In this document: positions 1-6,268 of the stretch, piece after piece | Position numbering within the stretch: position 1 is the stretch's first letter | How the letters are laid out: each line of letters opens with the position of its first letter | IMG/VR virus record: IMGVR_UViG_3300049432_000210 | Coordinates: 1 to 40,935 of that record | Direction: 5' to 3' (one strand) | Source: a virus | Length of the DNA: 40,935 nt | Notes under the pieces: generated by a model | What the model was told of the DNA's origin: nothing | The model's database searches: none | What the model saw: only the letters and a program-made list of their open reading frames with translations | Made by a program: the position numbers and the translations under genes

Positions 1-873
1 ATGCAACTGACAAAGTTATTTTCAATGTATATGGACGAAAGAAACTATCTCAAGAACGCTTCACCACTGAGCCTAAAAAGCAATCGTATCTGCTGGAAAA
101 GGTTTGAAAAGGCAATGGGCGAAAAACTAATGGTCAAGGTTCTGGATAAGGCTTTCTTAAAAGAATTTGTTATTAAATTGCGTGAATCGGGACTATCCCC
201 GACAACCTGCAATATCACGATCAGGGAACTGAATACGTTTCTGAAATGGCTTTATGACAATGAATTTACCGCCACGCAGTTAAAAATGCAGCAGTTAAAA
301 ACAGAGAAGAAAATCAAGAAAGATTTCAGCGATGAAGAAATTAAGCGAATTATGGATTGGAAGCCGAAAACGTGGTTTCAGCACCGGCTCTACGCTTTGT
401 TGATGACCCTGATAGACTCAGGCATCAGAATTGACGAAGCATTGACGTTAAAACGCTCAGACGTTAATTTCTACGACTTGGTAATAAAAGTCTCAGGGAA
501 GGGCAAAAAAGAGCGTGTAGTGCCATTTTCAATGGAGCTTCGGAAGGTTTTATGGAAGTTTTCAAAGATGCACCCGCACAATCTGATGTTTTCTACCCAA
601 AAAGGCTATAAACTCAGTTATAACAATATGCTGAGGGAATTAAAGCTGTTAGCAGCGGATTTAAGGATTAATAATGAAGATGTCGGATTTCACCAATTCA
701 GATACGGATTTGCCTTAAATTACATTCGTCAAGGCGGGGATGCGTTCCGGCTGCAAAGGGTGATGGGACACGCAACGATAATAACTACTCAAGGATATGT
801 CCGGCTTATGACCGACGATCTGAAAGAAACTCACGTAAAAACGTCAAGACTTACTAAACTTAGGAGCGGCTAA
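1..873 (+). CDS. int: Tyrosine recombinase (integrase)
   Basis: A 290-residue site-specific recombinase of the phage integrase/XerC-D superfamily. It is expected to cut and rejoin DNA at att sites through a 3'-phosphotyrosine link. The N-terminal SAM-like core-binding domain covers about residues 1-95 and the catalytic domain about 110-280. The full catalytic set is visible: R143 (GIRIDEAL), a lysine at 167 or 169 (GKGKKERVV), H231 and R234 (HQFRYGF), H257 (MGHATI) and nucleophile Y266 (TQGYVRL). The ORF begins at the first base, so no upstream signal is seen inside the window. If the ends join, the start lies about 60 bases past a tRNA-Phe half, the usual attP-int arrangement. The last 30 bases overlap the convergent HNH gene. 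Identification is firm; the target site is inferred. Confidence 0.95.
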   Translation: MQLTKLFSMYMDERNYLKNASPLSLKSNRICWKRFEKAMGEKLMVKVLDKAFLKEFVIKLRESGLSPTTCNITIRELNTFLKWLYDNEFTATQLKMQQLKTEKKIKKDFSDEEIKRIMDWKPKTWFQHRLYALLMTLIDSGIRIDEALTLKRSDVNFYDLVIKVSGKGKKERVVPFSMELRKVLWKFSKMHPHNLMFSTQKGYKLSYNNMLRELKLLAADLRINNEDVGFHQFRYGFALNYIRQGGDAFRLQRVMGHATIITTQGYVRLMTDDLKETHVKTSRLTKLRSG

Positions 874-1299
874 TTTTAATTTCCATTTATAACTGCCTAT
901 CCTCACACAGTCTTTTCTCATATGGCAATTAAAACAACGGACTTCGCATTTTGCGATTTCATCCATTACGCTTCTCAATGCCCAAGAATGTTTTGACATT
1001 TCCGAGATATTGCCGCGTTTTTCTCCCCGAACGTGGTCAAAAGTTAAAACCACAGCATCAGTTTCACCACAATCCACGCAAGGATGCGATTCCAGATATT
1101 CGTGAATAAATATTTGATTTCTAATTCGGGTTTTTCGGTTTCGCTCTAAATAAATTGGCTTGTGTTGCTGGTATCTAGCTTTACCGTATTCAGTTTGACA
1201 TGGTTTACAAGTAGTTTGGAGTCCATCTTTTTTCTGAGAATTTCGAGCGAATAAATCTATTAATTTGTCTTGCTTACAATTACCGCAAAACTTAGTCAT
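844..1299 (-). CDS. HNH endonuclease-like protein with N-terminal zinc ribbon
   Basis: A 151-residue protein with two zinc-binding parts. Residues 5-36 hold CGNC and CKPC pairs. The C-terminal part carries CVDCG, then TFDHVRG, then CFNCHMRK, the pattern of a zinc-finger HNH nuclease in which the DH pair supplies the metal site and the general base. The family is common in phage genomes as nicking or homing-type nucleases, often with unproven roles. The 3' end overlaps the convergent integrase by 30 bases, and the start overlaps the next upstream gene by 8 bases, so it is the last gene of a leftward cluster. It could be a free-standing homing nuclease or a DNA-processing enzyme. Confidence 0.75.
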   Translation of the reverse strand: MTKFCGNCKQDKLIDLFARNSQKKDGLQTTCKPCQTEYGKARYQQHKPIYLERNRKTRIRNQIFIHEYLESHPCVDCGETDAVVLTFDHVRGEKRGNISEMSKHSWALRSVMDEIAKCEVRCFNCHMRKDCVRIGSYKWKLKLAAPKFSKS

Positions 1300-1663
1300 T
1301 GAAGTTAGGATTAATAATTTGAGTAAATTCTTTAATTGCCTCCCGTTCGGACATCATTGTTTGAGCTTTCTTAATAATAGCTCGATGGCGATCTGGAAAT
1401 GTTTTTTTGAACCACTTAGTAAATGCTTCCGGTGTTTTGTGAGCTGAAAATAAGTGATTAAAAACGTGATGACTCACACATAAAACAACAGCGTTTTCCA
1501 TCATTAATCGTGTCGCCTTGCAGCTTCTACCTTTGAAATGATGTGCGTTTAATCCTTCCGTCATTTTGCAATATTCGCAATAAGGCGTTTTCTCTCTGGC
1601 GGTTTTAGACCACTCTTTATCGTATTTACTGAGTTTTATTTTCTTTATTTTGGAATAGCCCAT
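1292..1663 (-). CDS. HNH-type nuclease, NinG/Rap-like layout
   Basis: A 123-residue basic protein. CEYC at about residues 29-32 is followed by NAHHFKGR and later by VVLCVSHH, the Cys-pair, HH, Asn and C..HH order of small phage HNH or NinG-like recombination nucleases. The N terminus is Lys-rich. It sits second from last in the leftward cluster and overlaps both neighbours (8 bases and 1 base), which suggests coupled translation. The nuclease fold is well supported by the motif spacing. The NinG comparison rests on layout only and is not a confirmed family assignment. Confidence 0.65.
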   Translation of the reverse strand: MGYSKIKKIKLSKYDKEWSKTAREKTPYCEYCKMTEGLNAHHFKGRSCKATRLMMENAVVLCVSHHVFNHLFSAHKTPEAFTKWFKKTFPDRHRAIIKKAQTMMSEREAIKEFTQIINPNFND

Positions 1664-2022
1664 TAAAGTTGTTTCAATCGTTCTAAAACATCTGCCGAGG
1701 TATGTCCATCAAATTCAGGTGCTTTGTCTAAGGTTTCTGCAAAATAAGTTTCTTTCCACTTGGACATTGGTAGATGGTAAGTAATCTGGCTTCCTTTACC
1801 TTTGTCTATCCCCAAAAGAAACCAACCTTCAATTTCGGTACCATCTGGGTAGAAGCCACTTCTCCAAACTGTGTCATTAAATCCTCCTTGGGAGTTTATG
1901 ATACTAACGCATTTACAAAGTTGGATATATAGCTGTATACGATGCTCATAAAGCTCATCAAACGTATGGTAGCCGTCTGAAACCTGGATATTATCTCCAG
2001 TGATTTTTATGGATTTTTCCAT
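1663..2022 (-). CDS. WDGH-domain phage protein
   Basis: A 119-residue protein matching the WDGH-domain family from memory. The N-terminal signature DGYHTFDELYEHR (about residues 16-28) and the C-terminal FDGHTSADVLERL are the hallmarks, with the usual Trp of WDGH replaced by Phe. A central TEIEGWFLLGI and QITYHLP segment also fits. The family is widespread in phages and bacterial mobile elements; its biochemical role is not established to my knowledge. It lies between HNH genes, with a 1-base overlap to the downstream gene and a 12-base gap upstream. Confidence 0.75.
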   Translation of the reverse strand: MEKSIKITGDNIQVSDGYHTFDELYEHRIQLYIQLCKCVSIINSQGGFNDTVWRSGFYPDGTEIEGWFLLGIDKGKGSQITYHLPMSKWKETYFAETLDKAPEFDGHTSADVLERLKQL

Positions 2023-2034
2023 TTTTATTGTGAG

Positions 2035-2331
2035 TTAATTATTTGATTTCCAATATTTATATGATTCTGTCTGCTCATGACAAGGTTTGCAGATTGCCTG
2101 TAAATTCGACAACGTAAACCGCAAATCAGGACGACTTGCCCAAGATTCTTTGTGGTGGACTTCAAGATACCCACCTTGTTTACCGCACTTCTGGCAAGTG
2201 AATTTATCTCTACGAAGCACAGCAAGGCGTGTCATTTTCCACTCTGAAGAATTTCTACCGGGGTTATGCTTGGTGAAAAGCAGTAAGGCGAATATAGCTA
2301 TTAAACCGATTGTAATGATGGTGGTGTTCAT
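2035..2331 (-). CDS. HNH endonuclease with N-terminal hydrophobic segment
   Basis: A 98-residue classical HNH protein: CQKCG (about residues 46-50), LEVHHKESW, an Asn in SNLQAICKPCHEQ and a closing CxxC. This is the complete beta-beta-alpha-metal module of small phage HNH nucleases such as those near terminases. Residues 3-20 form a strongly hydrophobic stretch (TTIITIGLIAIFALLLF) that would be a membrane anchor if the first Met is used. An internal Met at about residue 33 would give a soluble enzyme instead. The start is therefore uncertain. It is the third HNH gene in 1.5 kb. Confidence 0.8.
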   Translation of the reverse strand: MNTTIITIGLIAIFALLLFTKHNPGRNSSEWKMTRLAVLRRDKFTCQKCGKQGGYLEVHHKESWASRPDLRFTLSNLQAICKPCHEQTESYKYWKSNN

Positions 2332-2455
2332 AAATCACGAGCTTAGTCCGCCGAACGTTGAAACAAACAAAGTCGCTCAGCGGATTAAATTTACGATTTG
2401 CGAGATTAGTGCGGTTACTGTGCCGTAATTATAGCAAGGAAGTTATCAATAGCCT

Positions 2456-2533
2456 TTATTTTTCTCCGCAAAATTCACAAGTTCCATCTGGGAATGGTTT
2501 CATATACATCCCACAGTTTTTACAAACTTTCAT
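2456..2533 (-). CDS. Zinc-ribbon micro-protein, 25 residues
   Basis: A tiny ORF reading MKVCKNCGMYMKPF, then DGTCEFCGEK. Two CxxCG knuckles 15 residues apart form a complete single zinc ribbon, which is unlikely by chance in 25 codons. It overlaps the 3' end of the ribbon-helix-helix gene by 14 bases, so translation is probably coupled. Role unknown; such mini-ribbons are often nucleic-acid or protein adaptors. Confidence is limited by size and by the weak ribosome binding site. Confidence 0.5.
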   Translation of the reverse strand: MKVCKNCGMYMKPFPDGTCEFCGEK

Positions 2534-2666
2534 CGGCGTTTAATTCTTTAATAAATAAATTCCAACTCTTGCCTGAATGTTTCTGGGCGACCTTTAGTGA
2601 TTCCCATACTTCATCAGAGAGGCGCATACTTCTGACCGGATATTTAATTCCTTGTTCATCATTCAT
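2520..2666 (-). CDS. Small ribbon-helix-helix-like regulator, 48 residues
   Basis: The protein contains YPVRSMRLSDEVWESLKVAQ, then HSGKSWNLFIKEL. A short basic strand (VRSMRLS) followed by two helices (DEVWESLKVAQKH and SWNLFIKEL) is the layout of MetJ/Arc-type ribbon-helix-helix DNA-binding proteins. These dimerise and insert the strand pair into the major groove, often at repeated operators by their own promoter. Its ATG overlaps the TGA of a 19-codon upstream ORF (ATGA), and a 12-base direct repeat abuts the start codon. No CI-like repressor is visible elsewhere, so it is a candidate regulator of the cluster or of lysogeny. Confidence 0.6.
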   Translation of the reverse strand: MNDEQGIKYPVRSMRLSDEVWESLKVAQKHSGKSWNLFIKELNADESL

Positions 2667-2722
2667 GTATTACTAATGGTATTACTAATGGTATTACCTA
2701 AACCCCACCACCCACGAGCCAT
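2663..2722 (-). CDS. Possible 19-codon leader peptide
   Basis: A short frame MARGWWGLGNTISNTISNT ends with TGA overlapping the ATG of the ribbon-helix-helix gene. The overlap suggests coupled translation, and GWWG-type N termini occur in small phage proteins. The ribosome binding site is weak (AGG three bases from the ATG). The 12-base direct repeat here reads as repeated NTIS, so repeat and peptide cannot be separated by eye. It may be a chance frame over an operator. Confidence 0.35.
   Translation of the reverse strand: MARGWWGLGNTISNTISNT
2667..2697. repeat. 12-base direct repeat (2.6 copies) at the regulator start
   Basis: GTATTACTAATG occurs at 2667-2678 and 2679-2690, followed by a partial copy GTATTAC at 2691-2697. 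The array touches the start codon of the ribbon-helix-helix gene. Tandem short repeats in this position are typical operators for such regulators, giving one dimer per repeat and autorepression. The alternative is a slipped-strand duplication inside the leader frame. Confidence 0.7.
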
Positions 2723-3001
2723 TTGCCTAAAACGATATTCTTTTATGGAAGGAAGGAGTCCGAGGTGTCCTCACCGGAATCTTGTCCGGTTCAAAGAGGT
2801 TTTGCAGATAATCGCATTTGAGGTTTCCGTTATCTGGCACACATGCCCTTAGCCATTTTACATCCGCTAAGTATCTTGTAGAGATTGGGGAGGATGAGAG
2901 TTTTATAAGCTCTTAACCCGATTCCTCGTAATGAAACCAGAAATGGGATTAAGAATTTATAAACGGCGGAAATTCACTTGAAACTAGGGTCAAAATAATT
3001 A
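2723..3001. other. Structured non-coding stretch
   Basis: No convincing gene on either strand. Inverted repeats are dense: GAGG/CCTC near 2773-2784, ACCGGA/TCCGGT near 2786-2804, and CAGATAA/TTATCTG near 2807-2838. A loose AGAG/CTCT pair follows near 2900-2915. It lies 5' of the leftward cluster, so it may be an untranslated leader or a small RNA gene. I recognise no known riboswitch or RNA family. Confidence 0.45.
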
Positions 3002-3275
3002 TTAAACGAGAATCTCTAACTCTATAGACTGAGTAAGTTCTCCATCAGGGTCTAACTTATCCAGTTCTTTCTGGTCTAAATCTGGCAGAAGGTAATGGAT
3101 AATGATGTCGTCTTTATTATTATCGTCAAGGTCTTTAATCATTTGCTCATAGGATTTTTCAGCGGCTTTTAATACTATCCTCATTTGATTGAAGAACATC
3201 TGTGGTTCCATCATTCGCGGATTTGGTAAGGCTATCTTGAATTCCATATTTTATATGCTTTCCTTGACCCTAGTT
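2982..3275. repeat. Perfect 12-base inverted repeats flanking a small gene
   Basis: AACTAGGGTCAA at 2982-2993 and its exact complement TTGACCCTAGTT at 3264-3275 sit just outside the 81-codon gene at 3002-3247. They could be paired regulator sites, ends of a small mobile cassette, or arms of a long transcript hairpin. No target-site duplication is visible outside the arms. Confidence 0.7.
3002..3247 (-). CDS. Small acidic protein, unknown function
   Basis: An 81-residue protein with no family I recognise. The N-terminal half is helical and Met/Lys-rich (PRMMEPQMFFNQMR, KAAEKSYEQMIKDL). The C-terminal half is strongly acidic (DLDQKELDKLDPDGEL) and ends in a beta-like IELEILV. The start is supported by AAGGAA about 9 bases upstream. 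It stands alone in more than 300 bases of non-coding DNA on each side, bracketed by perfect 12-base inverted repeats. Small acidic solo genes in phages are sometimes DNA mimics, but nothing specific supports that here. Confidence 0.6.
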   Translation of the reverse strand: MEFKIALPNPRMMEPQMFFNQMRIVLKAAEKSYEQMIKDLDDNNKDDIIIHYLLPDLDQKELDKLDPDGELTQSIELEILV

Positions 3276-3629
3276 GTAAATGAACGACTACCAAGCAGAG
3301 GGAACGATTCACGAAATGTTGTAGTATTTGCTATTTATCGTCGGCAACACACTAAATACGACGTTTAACTAAATTGTAGTAACAGAAAACCCCGCCCATC
3401 CGATCAAAGATAGAAGCGAGGTGTTGTGTGATCGGATGCTTTGTTTATTTGTTCGCGTAGGATTTTATAACTGAATTGTAGCAAGCCTATAAACGCCGTC
3501 AAGAGGGTTGATTGTGGATAATTTAACATAAATTTAATACTAACAATTAAAACATCTACAACTTTTAATTTCTGAGTGCAATCTAATTAATTGCTGAAAA
3601 GCAAATTCCATTTTAAGAGGTGTAAAACA
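3276..3629. other. Non-coding stretch with long hairpin and a DnaA-box match
   Basis: No gene seen. CATCCGATCA (3397-3406) and TGATCGGATG (3429-3438) form a 10-base perfect stem with a 22-base loop followed by a T-rich tract. An overlapping CCCCGC/GCGAGG pair offers an alternative fold. A perfect DnaA-box 9-mer TGTGGATAA lies at 3513-3521, in AT-rich DNA leading to the next gene. It may hold a terminator plus the promoter of the 3630 gene; one box alone does not make an origin. Confidence 0.45.
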
Positions 3630-3848
3630 ATGGGAAACTGGTTATGGGATGATAGAACTACAGACGAGGCATATGCCGAAGGACAAAGTGACGGCGCTAC
3701 TGATAATTTAGCAGAACGCATCGCACACGATATAGTGGATGGTTTTGATAATATGGCTGCTAACTTAGGTGGCGATGATGTTGAAGATACGCGCTCAGAC
3801 AATGAAAATGCGTATGAGTCTGGTTATCACGGACAAAGAGGAAATTGA
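3630..3848 (+). CDS. Small acidic Gly/Asp-rich protein, unknown
   Basis: A 72-residue protein beginning MGNWLWDDRTTDEAYAEGQ. I chose the ATG at 3630 over the in-frame TTG at 3591 because AGAGGTG lies 8-9 bases upstream. It is very acidic (many D and E), Gly-rich and free of Cys; no family recognised. The repeated AEGQSDGATDN, YESGYHGQRGN style resembles short phage accessory proteins. It is a single-gene rightward unit with its own hairpin terminator immediately downstream. Confidence 0.65.
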   Translation: MGNWLWDDRTTDEAYAEGQSDGATDNLAERIAHDIVDGFDNMAANLGGDDVEDTRSDNENAYESGYHGQRGN

Positions 3849-3869
3849 TTTAAATATAATTTTTTAGTT

Positions 3870-3899
3870 ATGCCCGTTATTATAACGGGCATTTTTATT
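3870..3899 (+). terminator. Intrinsic terminator
   Basis: ATGCCCGTTA, a TTA loop, then TAACGGGCAT form a perfect 10-base stem followed by TTTTTATTT. It ends the single-gene unit at 3630-3848 and separates it from the convergent deaminase gene. Confidence 0.85.
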
Positions 3900-3915
3900 T
3901 ATTGGCTTTTCCATA

Positions 3916-4809
3916 TTAAATATCTAAAGAGCTTTCCCAATCATCACCAAATACCCAGCGTAGAGCTGACATTTTGCCTTGAAGAAATCCCCATTCAAAA
4001 TCATCATAAACAAGATTTTCTCTACCGCCGTATTTTTCTTCCATTTCTTTCATTTTTTTAATTGCAGCTTGGAAAAAATGCTCCATTTCGGGTCGGCGTT
4101 CTTCTTCGCCCCTAGCCATTTTCTCGAACATGATTAATTTTCTGACATACCAAACTTTGTCTGTGATTTCATCCAATACTTCGGCAATCGAGTTATCGCT
4201 GCGCCTCAAAATCATTGCCCATTTTTCGCCGTCTTCTTCAATCCATTCAACCTTATTTCCTTCTTCATCATAGCCGATAGGAAAACCATTTATACCGACT
4301 TCACCTACTTGTACAGGGTCTTTCATCTCAGATTCAGTGCGATTGCGAAAAGGATTTAAAAATTCTCGGTTCATTTCCGCTATCTGTGTCGCCAAGTCAG
4401 TTTCGCATTGTTCTATTCCGATTCCAGCCTCTAAAATTTTCCACCAACCATTTCCTTGGATAGCCGGATTTCTATCTATTATTCCAAAAACTACTTTGCC
4501 GATTTTTCGACCGATTATTCTATCGGCACAAGGTGTTTTGTTTTTACCACGTCTAGTGCAAGGCTCTAAGGTTGTAAATAATGTTGCCCCAGTCAGGTCT
4601 TTATCTGCCAGTTTCATTTCCAATACGGTAAATTCAGCATGGTGTCCCGACTCAATTTCACCTCTGTATCCCTCACCCAAGATGATTCCGTCACGAGCGA
4701 CTATAGCAGCTACTTTTGGTGAATTTTTGCCCTGTTCACTTTTACAGTTATGAGCTAATTCTATAGCTCTCTGCATTATTTCTCTATCTGTTAATTTCTT
4801 TCCGTCCAT
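3916..4809 (-). CDS. RibD/CDA-superfamily deaminase with extra C-terminal domain
   Basis: A 297-residue protein. Residues 1-150 are a zinc-dependent deaminase of the cytidine/deoxycytidylate/RibD superfamily: H57-A-E59 supplies a zinc ligand and the proton-shuttling Glu, and P83-C84 ... P93-C94 supply the Cys ligands, with RRGKNKT between them as in RibD-type enzymes. Residues 165-297 form a separate, mostly helical domain ending YDDFEWGFLQGKMSALRWVFGDDW, a motif I recall from small uncharacterised bacterial proteins. The substrate is unknown: nucleotide, free base, RNA or DNA are all possible. It lies 15 bases downstream of the gene at 4825-5712, giving a two-gene leftward unit away from core phage modules. 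That hints at cargo or defence, but defence is unproven. Confidence 0.8.
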   Translation of the reverse strand: MDGKKLTDREIMQRAIELAHNCKSEQGKNSPKVAAIVARDGIILGEGYRGEIESGHHAEFTVLEMKLADKDLTGATLFTTLEPCTRRGKNKTPCADRIIGRKIGKVVFGIIDRNPAIQGNGWWKILEAGIGIEQCETDLATQIAEMNREFLNPFRNRTESEMKDPVQVGEVGINGFPIGYDEEGNKVEWIEEDGEKWAMILRRSDNSIAEVLDEITDKVWYVRKLIMFEKMARGEEERRPEMEHFFQAAIKKMKEMEEKYGGRENLVYDDFEWGFLQGKMSALRWVFGDDWESSLDI

Positions 4810-4824
4810 ATTTCTCCATACACA

Positions 4825-5712
4825 CTATTTTAAGGATTCTTTAGCTTTAATAATATAAGCCACTTCATTACCCGGAGCTTTTAATTCTCCTTCGAGTAAC
4901 TCAACTTTTCTATTTTTGAAAGAAAATAACGCTTCAGTAGCTTTACCCCATTTAAAACTTACTAAATCTCCTAAAACCTCTGCACTAGCGGTAATAAAAG
5001 TTTTAAGTGTTCCTGAATTCGTTTTCATTTTATGAAATTTCATGTGTTGCTGATATTGGTCTAATAAGTATTCAATTTTCTGTTCTATTTCAATTGGTGT
5101 CAGTTCGTTTCTCGAAACTTCATTAATCCAATTCCGCAACGATAAAAATTTACTTCTTGAATCCGGGTCGCTTTTAAAATCTAAAATCTGTTCCCAAGAA
5201 ACAGATTGATCAACTACAGGTAGTTCATTAATAACAATGCTTAAAACGTCTTTTGGCTGCAAATCCAAAAGTGGATTACAAAAGTGAGAAAAAGACGAGC
5301 ATGCATTAACCTTATTGATTTCACGCATATATAAACATCCTGCTCTTGTGTCTAGCTGAGTCATTATCATAACTGCTGCAAATCTGAATTTTATATCGTC
5401 AGGCATTTTTACCGGATGCTCGTCTTTAAGCATTTGGTGCAATTCATTTGCTAACCCCCGATACATCCAATATTCTTCACTTAAAGGCAGATTGGTTTTT
5501 GGCGTTTCTAACTCATACAAAATTCCTTTTTCTTGAAGCCACAGCATATCATTGATAGTGTCTTCGGGAATCTCCTTGTTATTAAACACTGATTCGAGAT
5601 AAAGAACTGGTATTCTATCGAGAATCATTGACTCTCGCTTCAAATTTGCAGAAATGTGAGTGGGTTCCATGATAAAATCAAATTCATTTTTTACTCCTAC
5701 AAATTCAATCAT
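4825..5712 (-). CDS. Unknown 295-residue protein, co-oriented with deaminase
   Basis: No recognised domain. The N-terminal part is mixed alpha/beta (IPVLYLESVF, MLWLQEKGILYEL). The C-terminal half contains VSWEQILDFKSDPDSR followed by long helices with IEQKIEYLLDQYQQHMK. I have seen similar 'VSWEQIL.FK.D..SR' tails in uncharacterised bacterial proteins, but no function is known to me. It starts at ATG 5712 with a weak ribosome site and faces away from the rightward early operon across a 159-base divergent region. Pairing with the deaminase gene suggests joint action. It might be a sensor, immunity or accessory partner; this is speculation. Confidence 0.7.
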   Translation of the reverse strand: MIEFVGVKNEFDFIMEPTHISANLKRESMILDRIPVLYLESVFNNKEIPEDTINDMLWLQEKGILYELETPKTNLPLSEEYWMYRGLANELHQMLKDEHPVKMPDDIKFRFAAVMIMTQLDTRAGCLYMREINKVNACSSFSHFCNPLLDLQPKDVLSIVINELPVVDQSVSWEQILDFKSDPDSRSKFLSLRNWINEVSRNELTPIEIEQKIEYLLDQYQQHMKFHKMKTNSGTLKTFITASAEVLGDLVSFKWGKATEALFSFKNRKVELLEGELKAPGNEVAYIIKAKESLK

Positions 5713-5788
5713 AATTTTACTGTTGATAACTTCTAATTTACTCCAGAAGATACGTCAAAACCCTAATAAAATCAACACTTTTTATCTA

Positions 5789-5816
5789 TTTACAAATTCG
5801 GTGAGATTGGTATGAT
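5789..5816 (+). promoter_or_regulatory. Sigma-70-type promoter for the early operon
   Basis: TTTACA (5789-5794), a 16-base spacer and TATGAT (5811-5816), placed about 55 bases before the first gene of the rightward unit 5872-7478. Confidence 0.6.
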
Positions 5817-5871
5817 TACCTCAAAGGTCGCTAATCATTAAAGCCCATGTTGGGCAGATTATGATGAGACT

Positions 5872-6225
5872 ATGTTAAAAGTGCCAGCGCAAATATCTAA
5901 GGTAGAAACTACCTCTGATAAATGCCTCAAGTTAATAGTCCATACAACACAAGAACTCAAGTCATCTGACGAAGCCGAAGTGTTTCAAATGAAACAGAAA
6001 ATCGGCTGGTTTGTTTTTTCTGATGTAGATATTACAGAAGATGACATACCCGATGAAACGATTGAGTTTGAAGGTCAGAAAACGCTGTCTGAACGATTGC
6101 GTAACGTGCTGTTCCGTCTGCACGAAAAACAAAACGGAAAACCGGAGGATTTTGAAAGCTATCGAGTAAGAATTATGGAGAAACTCATAAATTCTTATAA
6201 AGCGAAGCTCGACGATTTAGATTAA
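5872..6225 (+). CDS. Conserved phage protein of unknown function (early operon)
   Basis: A 117-residue acidic protein starting MLKVPAQISKVETTSDKCLKL and containing KIGWFVFSDVDI and TLSERLRNVLFRLHE. I recall a phage family with the same order (VPAQI..., then a K.GW..FS segment, then SQRLR..LF), usually found next to single-strand DNA-binding or recombination genes; its role is not known. The predicted fold is a small beta domain followed by two helices. It is first in a rightward unit, with a promoter at 5789-5816 and the SSB-like gene 43 bases downstream. Confidence 0.75.
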   Translation: MLKVPAQISKVETTSDKCLKLIVHTTQELKSSDEAEVFQMKQKIGWFVFSDVDITEDDIPDETIEFEGQKTLSERLRNVLFRLHEKQNGKPEDFESYRVRIMEKLINSYKAKLDDLD

Positions 6226-6268
6226 TTAAGTGCAAATTCAAGTTGAATCACTGCACGAAAGGGATTAT

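Noticed and set aside
2025-2852. Several overlapping frames of 60-113 codons on the plus strand.
   Set aside because: They are antisense to the HNH, zinc and ribbon-helix-helix genes, which have clear motifs.
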